Source of the DNA: Acidobacteriota bacterium
Lineage (GTDB): Bacteria; Acidobacteriota; Terriglobia; Bryobacterales; Bryobacteraceae
NCBI GenBank assembly: GCA_016871135.1
Contig: VFZQ01000340.1
Location: forward strand, 1 to 6,245
Direction: 5' to 3'
DNA length: 6,245 nt
The position numbers and the translations under genes were made by a program. Shown here in pieces: positions 1 to 6,245 of the stretch (positions are counted from its first letter, which is position 1; each line of letters begins with the position of its first letter). Under the pieces are notes generated by a model, which did not search any database, was not told where the DNA came from, and was given only the letters and a program-made list of their open reading frames with translations.

Positions 1-2933
1 GCAACTTCTTCGGCGGCCGCGTTGGCGGGCCAATCCGCAAGAACCGGACCTTTTTCAACTTTTTCTACGAACGCCGCTATGAGCGCTTTAGTCAGACGGT
101 CACCAGCACCGTGCTGACCAGCCAGGCTCGCCAGGGTTTGTGGCGTTTCTATCCGGGCGCTCGCAACGCGAACGCTCTGTCTCCTACTCCAACGGTCGAT
201 CTCGACGGCAACCCAGTTCGCCCCGCCGCGGCGACAGGCGATCTGCAGACGATCAACGTGTTCGGGCGCGACCCCAACCGCATGGTGCCCGACCCCACTG
301 GAACCGTGCAGAAGCAACTCGCGCTCATGCCGCTGCCGAACAACTTCCGCGCTGGCGACGGCCTGAACACCTCCGGCTTCACCTGGAATCGCGCTCGCCC
401 GTATGACTTTAATCAGTTCGACATTCGCGTCGATCACCAGTTCAACAAGGATCATCGCGCCAATTTTGTCTACAGCGAGCAGGGTTCGCAGGCCACCAAT
501 TTCATCGGTGCACAACGTTATCCCACTGTCCCCGGCGGCCGCAGTCCGAACGAGACGACAACCGAATCGCTCAGTGTAACTTCCGTGCTGCGGCCAACGT
601 GGCTGAACGAATTCCACGCCGGCGTATTTCGCCCACGCCAGACCTACCAGGCGCCCTGGACCGTTGCCGGCAATGATGTCCTGCCCAACGTAGGCGGACA
701 ACCCTATGTGCTTGTCATGTCGCTATCGAACAGTCCCATCGCCACCGCCGTCGGCGATGACCCCAGTTCCCGCATTTCGCCCGTCTATCAGTTCAGCAAC
801 AACATGACTTGGGTTGCCGGCAAACACACTTTGAAGGCGGGCGGCGAAGTCCGCTTCGTGTCCAGCGCCGGCTACGACACCTTTTACACCATGCCTCGCG
901 TGAGCCTCGGCGGCACCACCGCCAACCCGGTGATAGGCATCAATACGATTCCCGGCATCGGTCAGAATCTCGGCGCGCAGAATCTCTTGACCGACCTCTC
1001 CGGTTCGGTGTCGCTCGTGCTGCAAAACTTCAATGCCTCGCCCGGGCGCGCGCCCGCCTTCGTTCCCGGCCAGACGCGCTTTCAACACGTCCGCGCCCCC
1101 GAGTACAGCTTCTTTTTCAAGGACGATTACAAGGTCACGTCAACACTCACTGTGAACCTCGGCCTGCGCTACGAACTCTATGCCGTGCCCGTTGAGCACA
1201 CCGGCCGCGGCGCCGCGCTCGAGGGCGGAAGCGGTGGAATTTTCGGCATTTCCGGCACCGGCTTCGGCGACCTGTTCCGTCCAGGCACAACCAACGGCAA
1301 AGCCTCGGTCATTCGGCCGATCGGTCCCAATACCGCGAATCCGAACGATCGCTACTTCGCCGGCGACCACAACAACTTCGCGCCCGCCGTTGGATTCGCG
1401 TGGCAACTACCGAGATGGGGAAAAGGCAAGACCGTGCTCCGCGCCGGCTACGGCGTCGGCTTCGAACGCAATCCGATTTTTCTCATCTCGTCCATCAACG
1501 GCCAACAGCCCGGATTTTCGAGCCTTGCCAACCTGACGCCCGCGTCGTTCACCAGTCTGGTCAACGTGCCCTTGCCACTCCGGCCAACCACACAGCCATT
1601 GCAGCCGGTCCCATTCACTGACCGCACCTCGCCCGCTTACGCTCTCGACAGCCGTCTCCGAACGCCCTACTACCAGAACCTCAGCGTCTCGCTTTCGCGC
1701 GCGCTGAATCCTAACACGACCGTCGAAGTTCGCTACGTCTCCAACAAGGGCACCAAGCTCATCCAGCAGGCCAACATCAACGAACTCAACACCGTGGAGA
1801 ACGGCATCCTCGAGGCCTACCGCATCACACAGAGGGGCGGGAATGCGCCTTTGTTTGACAGGCTCTTCGTGGGCCTTCCCGGCGTCGACGGCGTTCGCGT
1901 CACCGGCTCGGACTTTGTCCGCGCCAACAACTCGGGGCTGCAGGGATTTCTAGCCAACAACGACGTCGCGGGACTAGCCGCCGCCATCAACAACACGCCA
2001 TTGGTTCCAGGGCAGAACGGCGGCATCCTCCGCCGCGTTGGACTACCCGAAAATTTCGTCGTCGCCAATCCGCAATTCGGTTCCGCCACGCTAGCCAGCA
2101 ACTATGGCGCATCGACGTATCATTCCTTGCAGACCGAGCTGAATCGCCGCTTCTCAGGCGGTTGGACGTTGCAAGCGAACTATACCTTCAGTAAAGCGCT
2201 GGGCAACTACGATGGCGATGGATCCGCGCTGGAGCAGAGCTTTCGCACGCTGCGCAATCGCAGCCTCGACAAGCAGCGTATGTCTTTTGACCGCGCCCAG
2301 GTTCTGAAGGCCAACGGCATTTGGGAACTCCCCTTTGGACGCGGCAAGCGATTCGCCGGCGGCGGAGGGTGGTTCAGCAAGGTGGTGGAAGGCTGGCAGA
2401 CGGGATCGATTCTCACGATGCAGACCGGTGCGCCGCTGTCGCTCGGCGCGGTGGGGGCCTTCAACGGAGCCGGTACCAATACGCCCGTGCCGGTCGCGCC
2501 GTTCGACAAATCGTTCGGCTCCGTCCAACGCGGCGGCCGCACCGTGGTCTACTTCACCGGTCTCCGGCAGATTGTCGACCCCCATGTCGCCCAGATCACC
2601 GAAACCAACGCAATTCGCGCCCGCAGCACCATGCTGGCCATCACCGATTCCTCCGGCCAGCTGCTCTTCCGCAACCCGGAACCCGGCCAAATGGGCATGG
2701 CTCCGCGCTTCCTCACCGGCCCCGGCCAGATTCAATTCGATCTGAATCTCCTGAAGCGCTTCACCTTCCGCGAGCGCTACGAATTCAACATCCGCGCCGA
2801 CGCCATCAACATCATGAACCGCGCTAATTTTTCAAATCCCGATTCGAACATCAACTCACTGAACTTCGGCAATATCACCGGAACCACCACGGACCCGCGG
2901 ATCGTTGTGTTGAGCGCAAGGTTCACGTTCTGA
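1..2933 (+). CDS. TonB-dependent receptor, Oar-like, 5'-truncated by the window
   Basis: This is an outer-membrane beta-barrel receptor thought to import a ligand with energy from TonB; the ligand is unknown. Bases 1-2 finish a codon begun upstream, and 976 codons run from base 3 to the TGA at 2931-2933. The first residues read NFFGGRVGGPIRKNRTFF, the plug-to-barrel motif of acidobacterial receptors that carry an N-terminal carboxypeptidase-regulatory-like domain. The GTG at 111 is therefore internal, not the start. Barrel strands of the family follow: WVAGKHTLKAGGEVRF (about 811-860), FFFKDDYKV then LTVNLGLRYELY (about 1110-1180), VLRAGYGVGFER (about 1434-1470), LQANYTFSKALG (about 2170-2205) and FNIRADAINIMNRANF (about 2785-2832). 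The protein ends in ARFTF; a terminal Phe is typical of barrels recognised by the BAM machinery. I saw no cysteine in the visible part. Relatives usually have about 1,100-1,200 residues, so the signal peptide, regulatory-like domain and most of the plug probably lie upstream. No SusD-like gene follows. The family call is firm. Confidence 0.93.
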   Translation, partial: NFFGGRVGGPIRKNRTFFNFFYERRYERFSQTVTSTVLTSQARQGLWRFYPGARNANALSPTPTVDLDGNPVRPAAATGDLQTINVFGRDPNRMVPDPTGTVQKQLALMPLPNNFRAGDGLNTSGFTWNRARPYDFNQFDIRVDHQFNKDHRANFVYSEQGSQATNFIGAQRYPTVPGGRSPNETTTESLSVTSVLRPTWLNEFHAGVFRPRQTYQAPWTVAGNDVLPNVGGQPYVLVMSLSNSPIATAVGDDPSSRISPVYQFSNNMTWVAGKHTLKAGGEVRFVSSAGYDTFYTMPRVSLGGTTANPVIGINTIPGIGQNLGAQNLLTDLSGSVSLVLQNFNASPGRAPAFVPGQTRFQHVRAPEYSFFFKDDYKVTSTLTVNLGLRYELYAVPVEHTGRGAALEGGSGGIFGISGTGFGDLFRPGTTNGKASVIRPIGPNTANPNDRYFAGDHNNFAPAVGFAWQLPRWGKGKTVLRAGYGVGFERNPIFLISSINGQQPGFSSLANLTPASFTSLVNVPLPLRPTTQPLQPVPFTDRTSPAYALDSRLRTPYYQNLSVSLSRALNPNTTVEVRYVSNKGTKLIQQANINELNTVENGILEAYRITQRGGNAPLFDRLFVGLPGVDGVRVTGSDFVRANNSGLQGFLANNDVAGLAAAINNTPLVPGQNGGILRRVGLPENFVVANPQFGSATLASNYGASTYHSLQTELNRRFSGGWTLQANYTFSKALGNYDGDGSALEQSFRTLRNRSLDKQRMSFDRAQVLKANGIWELPFGRGKRFAGGGGWFSKVVEGWQTGSILTMQTGAPLSLGAVGAFNGAGTNTPVPVAPFDKSFGSVQRGGRTVVYFTGLRQIVDPHVAQITETNAIRARSTMLAITDSSGQLLFRNPEPGQMGMAPRFLTGPGQIQFDLNLLKRFTFRERYEFNIRADAINIMNRANFSNPDSNINSLNFGNITGTTTDPRIVVLSARFTF
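2918..2921 (+). promoter_or_regulatory. Weak ribosome binding site (AAGG) for the CTG start of the NHL gene
   Basis: AAGG lies inside the last codons of the receptor gene, with 8 bases between it and the CTG at 2930. That is normal Shine-Dalgarno spacing, and it supports initiation at CTG rather than at the ATG at 3023, which has no comparable purine run upstream. A four-base match is common by chance in coding DNA, so this is supporting evidence only. Confidence 0.4.
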
Positions 2934-3883
2934 CGCGCTGGATACTAGTTGCCGCGTTATCGCTTGCCGCGGCGGAGTACGAAGAAGTCAAGGATTGGCC
3001 GAAGCTGCCGCCCGGCGTCGAGATGGGAGAAGCCGCGGGTGTCGCTGTCGATCGCAACGGTCACGTCTTTGTGTTTCACCGGCCAGGCCGCGGATTCGAT
3101 CCATCGGCGGCAACCAAGCTCACCGAGCCCGCCGTTCTCAAGATCGATGCCGAGTCCGGCAAGCTCATCGCCGCTTGGGGCGCGAACATGTTTCTTGTGC
3201 CGCACGGAATCACAATCGATGCCGACAACAACGTCTTCCTAACCGACGTCGGTCTGCAGCAAGTCTTCAAATTCACACACGACGGCAAGCTCTTGCTCAC
3301 GCTCGGTGAACCGCGCGTAGGCGGCTGGGATGCGTCGCATTTCAACCAACCGACCGACACCGCCATCCGCCCGGACGGGAGTTTCTACGTGTCGGACGGT
3401 TACGTCAACAGCCGTGTCGCGTACTTCGACCGCCAGGGCAAATGGTTGAGCGAATGGGGCAGGAAAGGCTCCGCCGAAGGTGCATTCAGCAATCCACACG
3501 GACTTGTGCTGCTGCCCGGTGGCAAGGGCGTGCTGGTCGCCGATCGCGAAAACAAGCGACTCCAACTATTCGATCCACGCGGCACGTTCATGCGCCAGTG
3601 GACCGGCGAAAAGGACGCGCAAACGACGGGGCGGATCTTCTGCGTCGATGCCGATGCGGCCGGCTTTCTGTACCTCGGCATCCGGCGCGCCGATTACGAT
3701 ATCGAACACACGGGTTTTCTAAAACTCGACCGCAATTGGAACATTGTCGCGTCGATCGGCTTCGGCAAACCCGGCCATCCGAGATTCAACGCGGTTCACG
3801 ATATCGCCGTTGGCCCTGACGGATCCATCTACGTTGCCGAAACGCGAACCAAGCGTGTCGTGAAGCTCAGGCTCGTCAAGTAG
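2930..3883 (+). CDS. Secreted NHL-repeat beta-propeller, peptidyl-alpha-hydroxyglycine alpha-amidating lyase (PAL) family
   Basis: From the proposed CTG start the protein has 317 residues. Residues 1-15, (M)TRWILVAALSLAAA, form a signal peptide: an Arg, a hydrophobic core and an Ala-rich cleavage site. An exported propeller follows. NHL-type blades are seen at PHGITIDADNNVFLTD (91-106), QPTDTAIRPDGSFYVSDGY (140-158), NPHGLVLLPGGKGVLVAD (188-205) and VHDIAVGPDGSIYVAET (289-305). The known PAL reaction splits peptidyl-alpha-hydroxyglycine into an amidated peptide and glyoxylate. Residues matching the catalytic and metal-binding set of animal PAL are all present: Arg51 (FHR), His92, Tyr158 (DGY), His190, Arg206 (ADREN), His290 and Asp291. 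The true substrate in bacteria is unknown, and no hydroxylating (PHM) domain is seen here. The gene overlaps the receptor stop by 4 bases, which suggests shared transcription and translational coupling. The reading frame has no ATG, GTG or TTG between its upstream stop (2825-2827) and the ATG at 3023. Starting at 3023 (286 residues) would remove the signal peptide. The family is clear; the start is less certain. Confidence 0.85.
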   Translation: MTRWILVAALSLAAAEYEEVKDWPKLPPGVEMGEAAGVAVDRNGHVFVFHRPGRGFDPSAATKLTEPAVLKIDAESGKLIAAWGANMFLVPHGITIDADNNVFLTDVGLQQVFKFTHDGKLLLTLGEPRVGGWDASHFNQPTDTAIRPDGSFYVSDGYVNSRVAYFDRQGKWLSEWGRKGSAEGAFSNPHGLVLLPGGKGVLVADRENKRLQLFDPRGTFMRQWTGEKDAQTTGRIFCVDADAAGFLYLGIRRADYDIEHTGFLKLDRNWNIVASIGFGKPGHPRFNAVHDIAVGPDGSIYVAETRTKRVVKLRLVK

Positions 3884-3900
3884 GCGAGTCCAATTACAAT
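3872..3900 (+). promoter_or_regulatory. Possible sigma70-like promoter for the cytochrome gene
   Basis: TACAAT (3895-3900) matches the -10 consensus TATAAT at five of six positions. TCGTCA (3873-3878), 16 bases upstream, matches TTGACA at four of six. The short AT-rich stretch CAATTACAAT stands out from the GC-rich surroundings. If real, transcription would begin near 3907, about 30 bases before the ATG. The -35 element lies in the last codons of the NHL gene. The match is weak, and read-through from the upstream genes is equally possible. Confidence 0.25.
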
Positions 3901-3935
3901 GAAGGGGCGGCCCCCGCGTCTCCGTCTCATCCACC
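3884..3935 (+). other. 52-base gap between NHL and cytochrome genes
   Basis: This is the only non-coding stretch in the window. It holds the TACAAT box and the inverted repeat GGGGC-G-GCCCC (3904-3914). Folded as RNA the repeat gives only a four-pair stem with a three-base loop and has no following T run, so I do not call a terminator. There is no purine-rich Shine-Dalgarno before the ATG at 3936; the bases just upstream are CATCCACC. The downstream gene may therefore rely on a short unstructured leader or on coupling. Confidence 0.5.
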
Positions 3936-6245
3936 ATGTCGTTCCGATCCACACTCTTTGCAGCGTTGTCCACAGCCCTCGCCTACTCGGCACCTAACCT
4001 CGAATCGCAATTCGACACGACCGTCAAGCCCTTCGTCAACAAGTACTGCGTGGGCTGCCACAGTGGCGCGACGCCTGCTGCCCAATTCGACATCAAGGCC
4101 TACAACACCCTCGGCTCGGTCGTTCGCGAGTTCCCGCGCTGGGCCCTGGTTATGGAACGCCTCCATGCCAAGGACATGCCGCCGAAGCCGATGCAACCCG
4201 CGCCCGACGCCGAGGTCCATCCGGTCGTCGAATGGATACAGGCTGTCCGCGCGCAAGAGATCAAACGATTCGCGTCCGATCCCGGCATCGTGCCAGCGCG
4301 CCGATTGAGCAACGCCGAGTACAACTATTCGATCCGCGATCTCACCGGCCAGGACATGCAGTTGACCAAAGAGTTCCCCATCGATCCGGCCAACCCGGCT
4401 GGGTTCGATAATTCGGGCGAGTCGCTGACGATGTCGGCCGCGCTGTTGAATAAGTACCTCACCGCCGCTCGCGAAGCAGCGGGCCGAGTTGTCTTCCACC
4501 CCGATCGCCTCGAATTCGCACCGCACCCGATGCTGGTTGAAACCGACCGCGAAAAGTACTCGGTGCAGCGCATCGTCAATTTCTACTACTCGCAGCCAAC
4601 CAAGTTCGCGCCCTACTTCGAAGCGTCGTGGCGCTTCAAACACCGGGTCGCGCTTGGGAAGCCGGCGGCGACTCTGAACTCCATTGCCGCCGAAATGAAA
4701 CTCAGCGTCAAGTATCTGCCGATGGTCTGGCAGATCCTGAACGAGCCCGGCGCGGCCGGTCCAATTCTCAAACTGCAGGCGATGTTCCGCGCGCTGCCCG
4801 CGCCGTCGGCCGAAAAGAAAGAAGCCGATAAAGTTCTCTGTCAGGAGATGGACGATTTTGTCGTTCGCATCCGCGCCAACACCGGCATGCAGCATCTCGC
4901 GCCGCGAGTGCGCGGGTTGCCCGGACTCGCCCAACCGCTGGCCAACTGGCGCAACTTGCAGTACGCTCTGAATCGGCGCAAGTTCGAACCGAAATCGATC
5001 CGCACCGAAGCCGATCCGAAGCCCGAGATCAAGCCAGTACCGCGCTTCCCGGGCCTCCACCAGGACGCGGTTCCGCGCTGGATCACGATCATGGAAAACG
5101 CCCGCGCCAAGGACGAAGATCTTGTCGTTCCAGCCGCGCAGCGCGACCGGTATGTGAAAGCGTTCGAACGCTTCGCCGATGTGTTCCCCGACAAGTTCTA
5201 CGTCAGCGAGCGCGGCCGGTTTTTCCCTGACGATTCCACCGACAAAGGCCGCCTGCTAAGCGCCGGCTATCACAACGTCCACGGCTTCTATCGCGACGAC
5301 ACGGCTCTGCAAGAGTTGATTCTCGACGACAATGCCAAGGCGGAACTCGACCGCCTTTGGATCGAGTTCGATTTCGTCGGCGAATACTCGGCTCGCACTT
5401 GGGTTCAGTACTTCGTGAATCAGAGCGGCGCGGTGCTTGGCAAAGGCGCCGAATCCGGTTCGCCCCGGCCCGAAGGCCACGAGATCACCGACACCGAAGT
5501 GATCATGGGTCTGAAGAAGCTGCACCTGGAAAAGGCCGCCGCCGATTCTACAAATGATCCGCGGGCCGAGACCGCAATCGTCCGGCATTTTGATGGATAC
5601 GATCGCACTCTGCGGTCGCTCGAAAAAATGCGCGTCGCCGCCGAGCCGCGGCATCTCGATTCGCTGTTGCAGTTCGCCGCCAAGGCCTATCGCCGCCCGC
5701 TGACGGCGGCCGATCGCGATGGCATCGCGAGCTACTACAAAACGCTGCGGAGCAAGAACGAGCTATCGCATGAAAACGCCGTGCGCGAGTCGATTGTCAG
5801 CATTCTGATGGCGCCCGATTTCTTGTATCGTATCGATCTGCCGGGCTCTCGAACCACAACTTCTTCGGTGGTAAAGCCGACAACGCCGGTGCGCAGCGAA
5901 CCGCTCGGCGCGCTCGCCGTGGCGAATCGCTTGAGCTATTTCTTGTGGTCCAGCATGCCGGACGAAGAGCTATTGAAGCACACCCAGTCCGGAGCGTTGT
6001 TGCAGCCGAACGTGTTGCTCGCACAGACGCGGCGCATGATGAAAGATCCGCGCGTGCGCGGCTTCGCAACCGAGTTCACTGGCCACTGGCTCAACTTCCG
6101 GCATTTTGAAAAGAGCAACTCGGTCGATCGCTCGCGGTTCCCCGAATTCACCGACGAATTGCGCGAGGCGATGTTCCAGGAGCCGGTCCGAATGGTGGAA
6201 GACGCGATCGCGGCCAATCGCTCGGCGCTCGATCTGCTGCTCGGC
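3936..6245 (+). CDS. Exported planctomycete-type cytochrome c protein (PSCyt1-DUF1587-DUF1595-DUF1592), 3'-truncated by the window
   Basis: The frame is open for 770 codons to the window end with no stop. The ATG at 3936 is the only start after the in-frame TGA at 3900-3902. Residues 1-19 look like a signal peptide (MSFRSTLFAALSTALAYSA). A haem c site, CVGCH, lies at residues 38-42, with Met81 of the MPP motif as the probable second iron ligand (PSCyt1 domain). DUF1587 (PSD3) follows at about 123-190, with RLSNAEYNYSIRDLTG, GFDNSGESL and LLNKYLTAA. Residues about 190-560 are a long linker holding Cys302 and the segments FYVSERGRFF (about 421-430) and GYHNVHGFYRDD (444-455). DUF1595 (PSD5) covers about 575-637, around AAKAYRRPLTAADRD. 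DUF1592 (PSD4) starts near 657 with LGALAVANRLSYFLWSSMPD. The usual DUF1588 and DUF1585 C-terminal domains should lie beyond the window. These proteins are exported haem proteins common in Planctomycetes, Verrucomicrobia and Acidobacteria; their biochemical role is unsettled, and a redox role is inferred from the haem site. A DUF1552 gene often follows. Confidence 0.93.
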   Translation, partial: MSFRSTLFAALSTALAYSAPNLESQFDTTVKPFVNKYCVGCHSGATPAAQFDIKAYNTLGSVVREFPRWALVMERLHAKDMPPKPMQPAPDAEVHPVVEWIQAVRAQEIKRFASDPGIVPARRLSNAEYNYSIRDLTGQDMQLTKEFPIDPANPAGFDNSGESLTMSAALLNKYLTAAREAAGRVVFHPDRLEFAPHPMLVETDREKYSVQRIVNFYYSQPTKFAPYFEASWRFKHRVALGKPAATLNSIAAEMKLSVKYLPMVWQILNEPGAAGPILKLQAMFRALPAPSAEKKEADKVLCQEMDDFVVRIRANTGMQHLAPRVRGLPGLAQPLANWRNLQYALNRRKFEPKSIRTEADPKPEIKPVPRFPGLHQDAVPRWITIMENARAKDEDLVVPAAQRDRYVKAFERFADVFPDKFYVSERGRFFPDDSTDKGRLLSAGYHNVHGFYRDDTALQELILDDNAKAELDRLWIEFDFVGEYSARTWVQYFVNQSGAVLGKGAESGSPRPEGHEITDTEVIMGLKKLHLEKAAADSTNDPRAETAIVRHFDGYDRTLRSLEKMRVAAEPRHLDSLLQFAAKAYRRPLTAADRDGIASYYKTLRSKNELSHENAVRESIVSILMAPDFLYRIDLPGSRTTTSSVVKPTTPVRSEPLGALAVANRLSYFLWSSMPDEELLKHTQSGALLQPNVLLAQTRRMMKDPRVRGFATEFTGHWLNFRHFEKSNSVDRSRFPEFTDELREAMFQEPVRMVEDAIAANRSALDLLLG

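Noticed and set aside
111..113. GTG at 111 as start of the receptor gene
   Set aside because: The frame is open to the window edge, and the codons from base 3 encode the conserved GGRVGGPI-KNRTFF motif, so the gene begins upstream.
11..2540. Recurring GGCGGCCGC nonamers (near 12, 534 and 2532) as a repeat element
   Set aside because: They encode ordinary Gly-Gly-Arg codons in the receptor frame and are expected in GC-rich coding DNA. Spacing and flanks are not conserved.
2154..2735. 193-codon antisense open frame inside the receptor gene
   Set aside because: It lies entirely opposite conserved barrel strands of the receptor and has no recognisable motif.
2321..2827. 168-codon plus-strand frame overlapping the receptor gene
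   Set aside because: It is an Arg-, Pro- and His-rich out-of-frame product that overlaps a gene whose own frame is continuous and conserved.
3904..3914. GGGGCGGCCCC inverted repeat as a transcription terminator
   Set aside because: The stem is too short (four pairs, three-base loop) and no T run follows.
3899..3997. 32-residue plus-strand frame starting at the ATG in the 3884-3935 gap (begins MKGRPPRLRLIHH)
   Set aside because: It has no ribosome binding site, its ATG overlaps the TACAAT box, and most of it lies out of frame inside the cytochrome gene. A leader peptide cannot be excluded but nothing supports one.
3927..5060. 377-codon antisense open frame opposite the cytochrome gene
   Set aside because: The opposite plus-strand frame encodes clear PSCyt1 and DUF1587 domains. 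The antisense product is rich in Arg and Gly, shows no recognisable domain, and is what GC-rich third codon positions produce by chance.

Overview
The window looks like the chromosome of an acidobacterium of the Solibacter/Bryobacter type. This is inferred from three things: high GC with GC-rich third codon positions, an Oar-like TonB-dependent receptor without a SusD partner, and a secreted NHL protein followed by a planctomycete-type cytochrome c protein (PSCyt1/DUF1587/DUF1595/DUF1592). It is gene-dense, with all three genes on the plus strand. I see no RNA genes, CRISPR array, insertion sequence or other mobile element.

Layout. (1) Bases 1-2933 hold the C-terminal 976 codons of a large outer-membrane receptor whose start lies upstream of the window. 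(2) Bases 2930-3883 hold a six-bladed beta-propeller (NHL) protein of the peptidyl-alpha-hydroxyglycine alpha-amidating lyase (PAL) family. It seems to begin at a non-canonical CTG that overlaps the receptor stop as CTGA. The first ATG, at 3023, would remove an obvious signal peptide. (3) A 52-base gap (3884-3935) carries a weak promoter-like match. (4) Bases 3936-6245 hold the first 770 codons of an exported c-type cytochrome protein that continues past the window end.

How they may work together (inference): all three products act outside the cytoplasm. The receptor lies in the outer membrane, and the PAL-like enzyme and the haem protein are exported. The first two are tightly coupled and probably share a transcript. 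The third may be read through from them or have its own promoter. A shared job, such as taking up and processing an extracellular compound with a redox step, is plausible, but the sequence does not prove it.

The best leads are the CTG start at the CTGA junction and the complete set of PAL catalytic residues in a bacterial protein with no visible hydroxylating partner. I do not see strong evidence for a wholly new system.
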